Part shown: positions 34,934-43,506 of the stretch, one piece after another
Numbering within the stretch: the stretch's first letter is position 1
Layout of the letters: the number at the start of each line of letters is the position of its first letter
Origin: Candidatus Nanopelagicales bacterium
GTDB taxonomy: Bacteria; Actinomycetota; Actinomycetes; S36-B12
Reading direction: 5' to 3'
DNA length: 47,683 nucleotides
Assembly (NCBI GenBank): GCA_018609125.1
Contig: JABAYF010000014.1
Span: 1-47,683, forward strand
Notes under the pieces: generated by a model
The model's database searches: none
Told to the model about the DNA's origin: nothing
Seen by the model: only the letters and a program-made list of their open reading frames with translations
Position numbers and translations under genes: made by a program

Positions 34934-36540
34934 TTGTCGTAACCCACACGATGGGGGCGCCATCGAAACTTGCGCTCCATCTGCGCTGGTGCATTGCTAT
35001 CGCGTCCACCGCGGTAGCACAGCGCCAAAATGCGCTCCTCGGTGAGTTCATTGGCGGCGAGTTCACCCACCACCCGTCCGTTGTCGAAGACGAGAACGCG
35101 AGTGCAGAGGTTAGCCAAGTCTTCGTGTTCGGCACTGGCGATAACTACGGCGGTGCCCGCCTCGGCAGCCTCGGTGATGCGAACGAAAATATCTGCTTTA
35201 CTGCCCACATCGACACCCTGGGTAGGTTCGTGCAGCAGTAGTAGTGAGGGCTCCATTTGCAGCCACTTTGCGAGCAGCGCTTTTTGCTGGTTTCCGCCAG
35301 ATAGCGCGCTGAATTCAAGGTTGGGCATGGCGGGTCGAACATCGAAGGAGGTCATGAGACCACCCACCTGTGAGCGCACCGCAGCCAGCTGTAGACGTCC
35401 ACGTGAGAAGTATTTTTTCAACACCGGCAGCGCCACATTGTCTTCCACGGAAGCAGCCGCAGACCCGGACAGATTGAGACGGTCGGCCGGGAGAAGCGCG
35501 ACACCGGCGGCGATCGCATCGGTGGGCGTGGACTTTGCGATCGGAAGCTCTTGCCCATTGACCGTAATGTGTCCTGCGCGGGCGTCTTTGGCCCCGAAAA
35601 TGTAGTAGGGAACTTCATCGTGGCCGGCACCCATCAGGCCGGTCAGGCCGATGATTTCGCCGCGGTCTACCTCAAGATCGAGGTTTTTCACGAGACCGCC
35701 GGTCAGACCCTCCACCGTGAGCACGCGTTCACCAGGTTCGGTATGGATGGGATCGGGATAAAAAGAATCAAGCGCGCGGCCCAGAATGAGAGCAACGAGT
35801 GCGTCTTCGTTGGTGTCGTCGGTGACAACAGTTTCAACCAGTTCGCCGTCGCGGAGCACGGTGATGCGGTCGGTGATGTTCAAGACCTCGTCAGTGCGAT
35901 GACTCACGAACACCACGCCTGCACCGGTAGCGGCAACTGCCCGAACCGCGTCAAAGAGTCGCGTAACTGAGTCGGTGGGGAGGTATGCGGTGGGCTCGTC
36001 CAGGACGAGCACCTTGCCGGTGCTGTCGCCGGTGCCATCACCGGTGACGCCAAGGTGGTGCATGGCGCGCACAATGGCCACGATCGCTCGATCCACTTGG
36101 GAGAGTGAGTCGATGGGTGTTGCGGGGTCGGCAAACAGGCCGAAACGTGCCAATTCTTCGGCGACGGAGGCGCGCTCGGTTTTCCAGTGAATTGGCTGTA
36201 GCCCAGAGGATGCCCAGGAATTCAGCCGAATGTTTTCTAGCACGCTGTAGGCGCCGACGAGGCCGAGGTCTTGGTGAACAAAAACAAGGCCGTGTTCGGC
36301 CGCTGCGCGTCCGGTGACGGGCAGCGGCACAACTTCACCGCCGATAATTAAACGTCCGCCCGGGTCGGGAACGTGGTAACCGCTCAGTACCTTGATCAGG
36401 GTGGACTTACCCGAGCCATTTCGGCCCACAAGCCCGTGTACTTCGCCTGCTCGAACGTCAAAATCAACGTTCGCCAAAGCACGTGTTGCCCCAAAGGTCT
36501 TGGAGAGTCCCTGTAATTCGAGGACTGTTTCGGTCACCAC
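34930..36540 (-). CDS. Sugar-type ABC transporter, double ATPase (RbsA-like)
   Basis: A 536-residue protein with two ABC domains in tandem, as in RbsA/MglA/XylG importers. Domain 1 has GRNGSGKSTLIKVL and VLDEPTAYL; domain 2 starts near residue 265 with a degenerate Walker A (GLTGLMGAGHDEV) and has SGGNQQKALLAKWL and LLLHEPTQGVDVG. The second site is probably inactive, as is usual. It follows the binding-protein gene on the same strand (66-base gap). AGGAAGGG precedes the double GTG start. Confidence 0.92.
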   Translation of the reverse strand: MVTETVLELQGLSKTFGATRALANVDFDVRAGEVHGLVGRNGSGKSTLIKVLSGYHVPDPGGRLIIGGEVVPLPVTGRAAAEHGLVFVHQDLGLVGAYSVLENIRLNSWASSGLQPIHWKTERASVAEELARFGLFADPATPIDSLSQVDRAIVAIVRAMHHLGVTGDGTGDSTGKVLVLDEPTAYLPTDSVTRLFDAVRAVAATGAGVVFVSHRTDEVLNITDRITVLRDGELVETVVTDDTNEDALVALILGRALDSFYPDPIHTEPGERVLTVEGLTGGLVKNLDLEVDRGEIIGLTGLMGAGHDEVPYYIFGAKDARAGHITVNGQELPIAKSTPTDAIAAGVALLPADRLNLSGSAAASVEDNVALPVLKKYFSRGRLQLAAVRSQVGGLMTSFDVRPAMPNLEFSALSGGNQQKALLAKWLQMEPSLLLLHEPTQGVDVGSKADIFVRITEAAEAGTAVVIASAEHEDLANLCTRVLVFDNGRVVGELAANELTEERILALCYRGGRDSNAPAQMERKFRWRPHRVGYDN

Positions 36541-36606
36541 GTTCCCTTCCTGAGAACCGTCTTGCTATTTCATTAGCGAGTTCTACCCGTCAGACGTGGC
36601 GTCTGA

Positions 36607-37797
36607 TCAGGCAGGTGCGCCCCAGTAGGACTGGAACTCGGTGAGGAAGTTGATGCCGTACCAGTTCTCGGAGTTCTCCGTGGACGGATCAATCTCGCCG
36701 ATGTTCGTGGTATCGAAGACGCGGCAGGTAATTGCGTAGTCATCGATGAGGGGTGCGCCAGCCCAGATGCGCATGCTGGCATCCACGGTTGCGTAGCTGA
36801 ACCAATCGTTGGGGCAACCCACGTCCATAAGCACCGAGGTAGATCCGATGCCCTGCATAACCACCGGGGTGGCATTGAAGCTGGACTGCGTGGCATCGCT
36901 ACCGGCATCGGTGATGCCGGGGTCGGTGCCGGCGATGGTCATGCCGTCGTAGATCGGCAGCAGGTACTTCAGGTTCTGGTTTGCTGTCAGCGCATTACGC
37001 GTCTCGCTGGCCAAAACGCCATCCTGCCAGGTGCCCAACTGGGCATCCTTGTACTCAACGACGCACTCCGGGCACAGTTCAGCGATCTCAGCCTTGATGG
37101 CGTCGATCATGACCGGGCTTGAAGCCTGGCCTTCAGATCCGTAGGAGAGTGCTTCGCCATTGGCGCCGCCATCGGAGTTCACGATGTACCAGTTAGCCAT
37201 GAGGCGAGCCGGGATCGTGTAGTCGAAGGAGACGTCAGTGATAACGCCGGCTGCCGGTGCCACACCGGGCTTGGCAGTCTGGTTGGTGGTCATCACCGGG
37301 ATGTCACCAATTTCGCCGAACGGGATCAGCGCGTCGGGAATTGCGTTGGTGACGATGAGATCGACACCTGCTGAAACTGCCTGGCTGAACAGGCCGGGGA
37401 TGGCTTCAATATCGAAGTCAGCCGATGAACGGGTAACGCCAACACCGTAGGCGTCAAAGCCACCCTCGATGGTGTCGCCCCACTGTGCAAGTACCGGGAT
37501 GCGGTCATCAACGGAGATGAGCGCCACGGTCTTGCCCACTGCAGCGGCGCCCGCATCAAATGCTTCACCCGGGTAGGTAAAGGTAATCGGTGCCTTGGCT
37601 GCCTCATAGCGAGCCAAGGCCTCAGCAACACCGTTGTCGGGTGTCTCGGTGGGAGCCGCCGAGGTTTCCGTCGGCGATGGTGCAGCAGAGGTGGTGCTAT
37701 CTCCACTGTCGCTGCCGCCACAGGCGGCAAGCACGAGCGCGGCTGCCCCGAGGGCTGCGATCGGCCCGAGGGAGCGCCGCATACTGCGCTTCTTCAT
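36607..37797 (-). CDS. Sugar-type ABC transporter, periplasmic-binding-fold lipoprotein (RbsB-like)
   Basis: A 396-residue lipoprotein (LVLAAC, Cys26) with a Ser/Thr/Pro linker and a type I periplasmic binding protein fold of the Peripla_BP_4 kind (KTVALISVDDRIPVLAQWGD; GVDLIVTNAIPDALIPFG; IPVMTTNQT). Type I fold proteins of this transporter class bind sugars but also nucleosides, autoinducers and other polar cyclic compounds. The frame is open upstream; the ATG at 37795-37797 is chosen for its signal peptide and the AGGAAA in front of it. The permease gene ends two bases before it. Confidence 0.9.
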   Translation of the reverse strand: MKKRSMRRSLGPIAALGAAALVLAACGGSDSGDSTTSAAPSPTETSAAPTETPDNGVAEALARYEAAKAPITFTYPGEAFDAGAAAVGKTVALISVDDRIPVLAQWGDTIEGGFDAYGVGVTRSSADFDIEAIPGLFSQAVSAGVDLIVTNAIPDALIPFGEIGDIPVMTTNQTAKPGVAPAAGVITDVSFDYTIPARLMANWYIVNSDGGANGEALSYGSEGQASSPVMIDAIKAEIAELCPECVVEYKDAQLGTWQDGVLASETRNALTANQNLKYLLPIYDGMTIAGTDPGITDAGSDATQSSFNATPVVMQGIGSTSVLMDVGCPNDWFSYATVDASMRIWAGAPLIDDYAITCRVFDTTNIGEIDPSTENSENWYGINFLTEFQSYWGAPA

Positions 37798-37799
37798 TC

Positions 37800-38825
37800 T
37801 TATTTCCTTTCCTCTGAGGTCGATCGAGCCGAAAGGCGCGACCGTAAACGAGTGGCCAGGGTGGCAACAAGTACGCCCACCACCAAGGCCGTGCCATAAA
37901 AGACATCGGACACCCAGGCCTGGAAGCCTAGGAGCTGTAGACCGGTGATTCCGGTTTCGATGAAGTACACCGCCACGACAGTGCCCCAAGCGTTGAAGCG
38001 CCCCGGCACGATTGCGGTGCTACCCAAGAACGCCGCGGCGAAGGCTGCCAGGATAAACGCTTGCCCCACGCGGGCCTGCACAGCACCGGTGTTGCCCAGC
38101 AGTACCGCTCCGGCGAGGGCACCGAGGGTAGCTGAAATAACCAGTGACGAGTAGCGATAGCTGTTGACTCGAATGCCGGCCAGTCGCGCAACTTCACGGC
38201 CTTGTCCCACGAAGTACAGGTGGCGGCCTACAGGGGTGTGTTGCAGTACGTACCAGACGATGAAGGCCACCACCAGGACGAACCAAAAGGAGGTGTAAAG
38301 CCCAAACGTTTTGTGACTGACGAACTCATTCCACCAGTCGCCCTTAACCGAGATCGTGCTGTTACCGACCAGCCCGGCGACGAGACCAAGGAGCGCGGTA
38401 CCGGTACCTAGGGTGACCACCAGCGATGGAATGGCATAGCGCACCGATAAGAACCCATTGAGGAAGCCAAACAGCACGGCGGCCACGAGTGCGATTCCGA
38501 CACCGGCAACCACGGGTATCCCGTGCACGGAATACAGCCAGGCAGGCACAGCGGCACCGAGGGACAGCGAAGCGCCGATGGACAGGTCGAACTCACCGGC
38601 GGCCAGGGCAAAAATCAGGCCCAGGGTGAGTAGAACCGTCGCGGTCTTTGAGTTGGCAATCGCGGTGAAGTTCTGCACGCTGAGGAAGGTGTCCGGCAGC
38701 AGCAGGGTGAAGATCAAGATGACCACGGCCCAGGCGACCAGGATTGAGTACGCCTGGATACGCCGAGCGGTCACGCCACTCTTTTGCGCCTTTCGGGCTG
38801 CTGCTTCTTGCGTCGTTACAGACAT
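37800..38825 (-). CDS. Sugar-type ABC transporter, permease (RbsC-like)
   Basis: A 341-residue integral membrane protein of the BPD_transp_2 family with about 9-10 helices. The signature region GEFDLSIGASLSLGAAVPAWL (related to GIDLSVGS in RbsC) and GVQARVGQAFILAAFAAAFLGS are present. It is the first gene of the importer operon (permease, binding protein, ATPase; an order unlike rbsDACB). The ATG at 38823-38825 follows GGAGAA; the frame runs further upstream only into the operator at 38855-38864. Confidence 0.9.
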   Translation of the reverse strand: MSVTTQEAAARKAQKSGVTARRIQAYSILVAWAVVILIFTLLLPDTFLSVQNFTAIANSKTATVLLTLGLIFALAAGEFDLSIGASLSLGAAVPAWLYSVHGIPVVAGVGIALVAAVLFGFLNGFLSVRYAIPSLVVTLGTGTALLGLVAGLVGNSTISVKGDWWNEFVSHKTFGLYTSFWFVLVVAFIVWYVLQHTPVGRHLYFVGQGREVARLAGIRVNSYRYSSLVISATLGALAGAVLLGNTGAVQARVGQAFILAAFAAAFLGSTAIVPGRFNAWGTVVAVYFIETGITGLQLLGFQAWVSDVFYGTALVVGVLVATLATRLRSRLSARSTSEERK

Positions 38826-38854
38826 CCGGTTCTCCGCTCTGCTGGCATGTGGAG

Positions 38855-38864
38855 TTGTATACAA
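38855..38864. promoter_or_regulatory. GntR operator (perfect TTGTATACAA)
   Basis: A perfect 10-bp palindrome 29 bases upstream of the permease start and 137 bases from the divergent amidohydrolase gene. It is identical to the core of the site at 27908. It should control the ABC importer and possibly both directions. Confidence 0.72.
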
Positions 38865-38951
38865 GATTTAGCACCGTGGTGACTAGTGGACTGACCAAAT
38901 TGTTGTAATTCCTCATTGTTTCGTTTATGTAACTCCGCGCGTGATCGGTGA

Positions 38952-38961
38952 CTGTGTACGA
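38952..38961. promoter_or_regulatory. Weak GntR-like site (CTGTGTACGA)
   Basis: Seven of ten positions match TTGTATACAA. The 8-mer GTGTACGA within it recurs at 45364-45371 upstream of the RutA gene and is one base from part of the operator at 41289. It lies 40 bases before the amidohydrolase start. Confidence 0.3.
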
Positions 38962-39001
38962 TCTGCTTAACGCGTCGCATTGCATCCACAGGAGACACAA
39001 T

Positions 39002-39874
39002 ATGAAGGTATCGGTCATTCAATCGGGGGGATGTGGGCCAGATATTGCCCAGAACCTGGCGATGCTGGGGGATTTGGTGCGGCAGGCGGCTGCAGATTCG
39101 CCGGATCTGGTCATTCTGCCTGAACTGTGTACCACTCCCTATTTTGCTTCGGGACCCTTTGACCCCGAGGCCAAAAACTGGGCGGAGGCGGTCGGCGGGC
39201 CCAGCACCCAGTTCTTTTCTGCACTGGCCAGTGAGCTCAAGATCAATGTGGTGTTTGGCATGGTGGAACTGAGCCCGGAAAACGTCGTGTGCAATTCCAT
39301 GGTGGTCATCGACCGCACCGGTGCGGTCATCCCCGGTGTGGGTCCCGATGGCGCCGAGTATCCCTGTTTTCGCAAACTGTCCGCGCCGGCAGTTTTCTCC
39401 GGCACGTTGACTGTGGATGAGGCTTCCTACTGCACGCCTGGGCCGGCGCCCATGACTTTCCTGATTGATGGCATCCGCTGGGGTGCGCTCATCTGCTACG
39501 ACCGCGCCTTCTCCGAGGTGTGGTTGGCCAATCGACATATGGGCGCTGACGCCATTTTGGTCATTGTGTCCTCCTTTGGCTGGCGCGAGTCGTTGTTCGT
39601 CGATGACCTGCGCATTCGGGCTATGGAGGTTGGCGTTTTTGTGGCCGCTTCTAACCGCGCGGGCGTGGAAAGTCACCGCGGCCACGTCACCGATTATTTC
39701 GGGCGCTCCTGCATCGTGGCTCCCACTGGTGAGGTCCTCGCTGAAGCACCCGCACATGAGCAGCCGGTCATCATCAGTGCCGAACTTGACCTGAGCGCAC
39801 TGTCTAAGGCCCGCGAACTGTGGCCGGTGTGGGAGGACCGTCGGCCAGAGCTTTACCGATTCATGTACCAGTAG
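39002..39874 (+). CDS. Carbon-nitrogen hydrolase (nitrilase superfamily), N-carbamoyl amidohydrolase-like
   Basis: A 290-residue member of the nitrilase superfamily with the Glu-Lys-Cys triad: Glu41 (ILPELCTT), Lys125 (CFRKLSAPA) and Cys165 (GALICYDRAFSE). The C-terminal PVWEDRRPELY is typical of the beta-ureidopropionase / N-carbamoyl amino acid amidohydrolase branch, which releases CO2 and ammonia from a ureido group. With RutA in the same regulon, a ureido (carbamoyl) intermediate is a natural substrate (inference). AGGAG precedes the ATG by seven bases. Confidence 0.88.
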   Translation: MKVSVIQSGGCGPDIAQNLAMLGDLVRQAAADSPDLVILPELCTTPYFASGPFDPEAKNWAEAVGGPSTQFFSALASELKINVVFGMVELSPENVVCNSMVVIDRTGAVIPGVGPDGAEYPCFRKLSAPAVFSGTLTVDEASYCTPGPAPMTFLIDGIRWGALICYDRAFSEVWLANRHMGADAILVIVSSFGWRESLFVDDLRIRAMEVGVFVAASNRAGVESHRGHVTDYFGRSCIVAPTGEVLAEAPAHEQPVIISAELDLSALSKARELWPVWEDRRPELYRFMYQ

Positions 39875-39920
39875 CTCGGGAGTAGAAATCGGGGGGAACA
39901 CGCCTGCGCTTTGGCGCACG

Positions 39921-41138
39921 CTAGATAATTCCTCGCCCTAGGTAGTCGCTCATCTGAGCATCGTCATAGCCGAGAAGTTCACGGTAAATCTCATCGTTGT
40001 GCTGGCCCAGGTCTGGCCCAACCCACTTCACTTCACCCGGTGTATCGGACAACTTCGGGAAGACTCCCTGCATGGGGAACTCCCCGAAAGTCTTGTCTGG
40101 CACTCGAATGATTGCGTCGCGCGCGGCGAAGTGCGGGTCAGCAAGGATGTCTTTGGACGTGTAGACACGGCCCGACGGGATGCCGTGCTCGACGAGGTGG
40201 GCGAGGAGATCTTCAGCCGTCCAGTTGATCGTCCAGTCAGCAATGATCTGATCAAGTTCCTTGTCGTTACCACCGCGAGCACTGTGCGTGGCGTAGCGCT
40301 CATCCTCGGCGAGTTCGGCCTTGTCCATCGCCACGGCGAGGCGGCGGAACACGGTGTCCATATTGGCGGCGATGAGCACCGAATCACCATCAGAGGTGGG
40401 ATAAACGTTGCTCGGGGCCACGTTGGGCAGGGTGGGGCCGGTCCGTTCGCGCTGGTAGTTGCCGATCTCCCACTCTGGAATGAGCGACTCCATGTAGGCG
40501 AAAACTGATTCATAAATGGAGGCGTCCACGATCTGGCCGCGACCGGTGCGCTCGCGGCTGTGCAACGCCGAAAGGGCACCCAGGGTGGCGAATGTGGCAG
40601 CGAGGGAGTCGCCCAGGGAAATGCCGGTGCGGGAGGGGGGACCATCAGGGTCGCCCACCACATAGCGCAGCCCACCCATGGCTTCACCGATGCTGGCATA
40701 ACCGGCACGGGGGGCGTAGGGGCCGGTCTGGCCGAATCCGCTCACGCGCACCAGGATGAGCCGCGGATTGATTTCGGTGAGGCTCTCGTAGTCAAGACCC
40801 CACTTCTCCAGCGTGCCCGGCCGGAAGTTCTCCAGCAAAATATCGGCGTCCTTGATGAGGTCGCGCACAATCTGCTGACCCTCGGGTGTGCGCAGGTTGG
40901 CCGTGATCGATTTTTTGTTCCGCGACACGATGGGCCACCACAGCGACTTGCCATAGGGCTTTTCCCGGCCCCACTCACGCATGGGATCGCCGGTGGCGGG
41001 ATCTTCGATCTTGATGACCTCCGCCCCCTGATCGCCGAGGAGCTGGCCGCAGTAGGGGCCGGCCAGTAGTTGGCCGAGTTCGATCACGCGAACATCAGCG
41101 AGGGCGCCGGTGTTTTGCGTGGCGTGATGCGGTGTCAT
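39921..41138 (-). CDS. CaiB/BaiF family CoA-transferase
   Basis: A 405-residue class III CoA-transferase that moves CoA between carboxylic acids. The family start VRVIELGQLLAGPYCGQLLGD, then NKKSITANLRTPEGQ, GQTGPYAPRAGYASIGEAMGG, and the catalytic Asp in GISLGDSLAATF are present. The divergent HMG-CoA-lyase-like gene suggests that it activates a dicarboxylate such as 3-hydroxy-3-methylglutarate; the human CaiB-family enzyme SUGCT does this type of reaction (family knowledge). Operators lie 33 and 151 bases upstream. Confidence 0.9.
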   Translation of the reverse strand: MTPHHATQNTGALADVRVIELGQLLAGPYCGQLLGDQGAEVIKIEDPATGDPMREWGREKPYGKSLWWPIVSRNKKSITANLRTPEGQQIVRDLIKDADILLENFRPGTLEKWGLDYESLTEINPRLILVRVSGFGQTGPYAPRAGYASIGEAMGGLRYVVGDPDGPPSRTGISLGDSLAATFATLGALSALHSRERTGRGQIVDASIYESVFAYMESLIPEWEIGNYQRERTGPTLPNVAPSNVYPTSDGDSVLIAANMDTVFRRLAVAMDKAELAEDERYATHSARGGNDKELDQIIADWTINWTAEDLLAHLVEHGIPSGRVYTSKDILADPHFAARDAIIRVPDKTFGEFPMQGVFPKLSDTPGEVKWVGPDLGQHNDEIYRELLGYDDAQMSDYLGRGII

Positions 41139-41170
41139 ATCAACTCCCGAGAAAGGTCAAGCACCAAAGG

Positions 41171-41180
41171 ATGTATACAA
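41171..41180. promoter_or_regulatory. GntR operator (ATGTATACAA, 9 of 10)
   Basis: One mismatch from the palindrome; 33 bases upstream of the CoA-transferase ATG in the divergent region shared with the lyase operon. Confidence 0.68.
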
Positions 41181-41288
41181 CCTAGCGAGGTTACCGGCCT
41201 CTTGGCCAGTGGTTGCCGCAGATTGGGGGGCCAATTTCTCATAGATTCTTTCCAAATGGAAGAAACAGATTTTGCCGGATGGGTGGAC

Positions 41289-41298
41289 TTGTATACGA
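41289..41298. promoter_or_regulatory. GntR operator (TTGTATACGA, 9 of 10)
   Basis: One mismatch from the palindrome; 21 bases upstream of the ATG of the HMG-CoA-lyase-like gene. It would control the operon that ends with the GntR gene itself, giving autoregulation. Confidence 0.68.
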
Positions 41299-41318
41299 AG
41301 AGGGGTCACACTAGGGAT

Positions 41319-42257
41319 ATGACAACGACAGGTGACCATGTCACGATCCTTGAGGTGTGCTCCCGCGACGGGCTGCAAAACGAGCGGGTGACGCTCTCGG
41401 TTGCCGACCGCATCACCTTGATCAATCGGCTCGGGGCCAGCGGTGCTCAGCGCATTGAAGCGGTCAGTTTTGTCAACCCCAAAGCCGTGCCGCAGATGGC
41501 CGGAGCGGAAGAGGTCATGGCAGGCATTACCCGGCTCCCCGGGGTGAGTTATAGCGGCCTGGTGTTGAACAAGCGTGGCAACGACCGGGCTCTGGCCAGC
41601 GGGGTCGACGAAGTAAACGTTGTGGTGCCGTCGACCGACGGCATGTCCATCGCCAATCAAAACATTGATGTGGCGGGCATGCTGGTCCTGGCTAAAGAGA
41701 TGATCGCCGATGCCCAAGCCGCCGGTGTGCCGGTCAGCGGCACAGCTGCCGTGGCGTTCGGTTGTCCCTTTGATGGCGAGGTCAGCATTGACCAGGTGCG
41801 CGATGTGGTGCGGATGTTTGCCGAGGCCGGCGTCAACGAGATCGCCATCGCCGACACGATCGGCGTGGGCGTGCCCAGGCAGGTCCGAGCGCTAGCGCAG
41901 ATGGTCGCCCAGGAAGCTCCCGACGCTGCCTTACGTTTCCATTTCCACAACACCCGAAACACCGGATACGCCAACGCATTAGCAGCGGTTGAAGCTGGGT
42001 CTCGTGTGCTGGATGCAGCAGCCGGTGGGTTCGGTGGTTGTCCGTTTTCTCCGGCCGCAACCGGCAACATTGGCACCGAGGACCTGGAATACCTCCTTTC
42101 GCGATCGGGCTACACCACCGGAATCGATCGCGATCACGTTGCCGATACGGCCCGCTGGCTGAGTGGGCTGCTTGGGCGCGAAGCCCCCGCCATGATCGGT
42201 CGTGCCGGTGCTTTTCCTCCGGTTCAGCAAAATTCAACTTCGAAAGGTGCGGCATGA
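41319..42257 (+). CDS. Hydroxymethylglutaryl-CoA lyase-like protein
   Basis: A 312-residue HMGL-like TIM-barrel lyase that splits 3-hydroxy-3-methylglutaryl-CoA to acetyl-CoA and acetoacetate, or an analogous hydroxyacyl-CoA. Visible residues: the catalytic Arg-Asp in VCSRDGLQNE, the metal His pair in RFHFHNTR, and the catalytic Cys loop GGFGGCPFSPAATGN. The frame is open for 83 more codons upstream, but the ATG at 41319 fits the family N-terminus and leaves the operator outside the gene. It overlaps the next gene by four bases (ATGA). Confidence 0.9.
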   Translation: MTTTGDHVTILEVCSRDGLQNERVTLSVADRITLINRLGASGAQRIEAVSFVNPKAVPQMAGAEEVMAGITRLPGVSYSGLVLNKRGNDRALASGVDEVNVVVPSTDGMSIANQNIDVAGMLVLAKEMIADAQAAGVPVSGTAAVAFGCPFDGEVSIDQVRDVVRMFAEAGVNEIAIADTIGVGVPRQVRALAQMVAQEAPDAALRFHFHNTRNTGYANALAAVEAGSRVLDAAAGGFGGCPFSPAATGNIGTEDLEYLLSRSGYTTGIDRDHVADTARWLSGLLGREAPAMIGRAGAFPPVQQNSTSKGAA

Positions 42258-42886
42258 CCAACGATTCCGGCGTCAAAGTAGCCGTTTTGTTTTACTCCTC
42301 CACGGGCAATCTGGCCGCCATGGCGGAAGCGGTCGGCGAGGGTGCCGAAGCGATGGGTGCGCAGCTGCGGGTGCGTCGGGTGCCGGAGTTGGCGCCACCC
42401 GAGGCCATCGCGTACAACCCGAAGTGGGCTGAGTACGTAGCAAAGACCAAGGATGACCCCGTGGCCACCCTGGATGACCTCGAGTGGGCCGATGCGGTAG
42501 CCATTGGTTCACCCACACGCTTCGGCGGCCCGGCGAGTCAGATGAAAACCTTCCTCGACACTAGCGGGGGTTTGTGGGCGCAGGGGAAGCTGCTGGACTT
42601 GGTGGGTACAGCATTTACCTCGGCGTCGACCGCGCACGGCGGCCTCGAGTCCACGATTTTGGCGATTAACAACCACTTCTACCACTGGGGCGCCATTGTT
42701 GTGCCGCTCGGTTACGGCGATCCTCACCTGCTTAAGGTGTCCGGAAACCCTTATGGTGCATCATTTTTCTCCCAAAAAGGCGCACCACCCGACGACGTGG
42801 CACTCACGGCGGCTCGCTTGCAAGGTGAGCGTCTAGCCCGCGTGGCTACCTGGGTTGCGGCAGGTAGAGCGGGGGAGCAGGCATGA
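42254..42886 (+). CDS. WrbA-like flavodoxin-fold NAD(P)H:quinone oxidoreductase
   Basis: A 210-residue WrbA-type flavoprotein. The FMN phosphate loop VLFYSSTGNLAAMAEAV lies at the N-terminus, GSPTRFGGPASQMKTFLD in the middle, and a TASTAHGGLEST-type loop (FTSASTAHGGLEST) follows. It would reduce quinones with two electrons, protecting cells during aromatic or heterocycle oxidation, or hand electrons to another flavin enzyme. Start and stop overlap the neighbouring genes by four bases on both sides. Confidence 0.88.
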   Translation: MTNDSGVKVAVLFYSSTGNLAAMAEAVGEGAEAMGAQLRVRRVPELAPPEAIAYNPKWAEYVAKTKDDPVATLDDLEWADAVAIGSPTRFGGPASQMKTFLDTSGGLWAQGKLLDLVGTAFTSASTAHGGLESTILAINNHFYHWGAIVVPLGYGDPHLLKVSGNPYGASFFSQKGAPPDDVALTAARLQGERLARVATWVAAGRAGEQA

Positions 42887-43479
42887 GCGAGGCAACACAC
42901 GAAGGCCCGGTGCGCATTCTTGCCATCGGTGGAAGCACACGCCCGGACTCCTCCAGTGAACGTGCTCTGTTGGCTGCGGTTCGTGGTGCAACCGATCATG
43001 GTGCTGAAGTGAAGACGATTGTGGGGCGCAGCCTGATGCTGCCCATCTATGACACCGAAACGGAAGAACGAACCGAACTTGCCCAGGAACTTGTGGCCGC
43101 ATATCGCTGGGCTGACGGGCTTTTGGTTGCCAGCCCGGGCTACCACGGCGGCATCAGCGGAATGATGAAAAACGCGCTTGACTACGTCGAAGATCTGCGT
43201 GCTGATGAGCGCGTCTATCTGCACGGAATAGCCGTAGGCTGCATCGCGGTGGCTTATGGTTGGCAGGCCACAGCTTCAACGATGCACCAACTGCGTCAGG
43301 TGGCCCACGCGGTCCGTGCCTGGCCGACACCGCTGGGCTGCACCGTTAATGCTAGTGTTACCAAGTTTGACTCCGAGGGTCACTGCGACGACAGGGGTGC
43401 AGAGGCTTCGTTGGAGACGGTAGGTCACCAGGTAGTTGAGTTCGCGCAAATGCGTCGGGCTCTGGACAAGATCAACTAA
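42883..43479 (+). CDS. NADPH-dependent FMN reductase
   Basis: A 198-residue flavodoxin-fold FMN reductase (SsuE/ArsH-type superfamily). ILAIGGSTRPDSSSERALL is the FMN phosphate loop and SPGYHGGISGMMKNALDYVE is the family active-site segment. It is a good candidate to supply reduced FMN to the RutA-type oxygenase, replacing RutF, which has an unrelated split-barrel fold (inference). It overlaps the WrbA-like gene and is followed 27 bases later by the GntR gene. Confidence 0.88.
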   Translation: MSEATHEGPVRILAIGGSTRPDSSSERALLAAVRGATDHGAEVKTIVGRSLMLPIYDTETEERTELAQELVAAYRWADGLLVASPGYHGGISGMMKNALDYVEDLRADERVYLHGIAVGCIAVAYGWQATASTMHQLRQVAHAVRAWPTPLGCTVNASVTKFDSEGHCDDRGAEASLETVGHQVVEFAQMRRALDKIN

Positions 43480-43506
43480 GCACGCGCGAAGGGGGAGAGG
43501 ATTGTC

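Noticed and set aside
39905-39918. TGCGC/GCGCA hairpin between the convergent amidohydrolase and CoA-transferase genes
   Set aside because: Only five base pairs and no T-run; too weak to call a terminator.
38816-39919. 367-codon open frame antisense to the nitrilase-type gene
   Set aside because: The sense strand encodes a complete Glu-Lys-Cys amidohydrolase; the antisense product has no motif and would cross the operator region.
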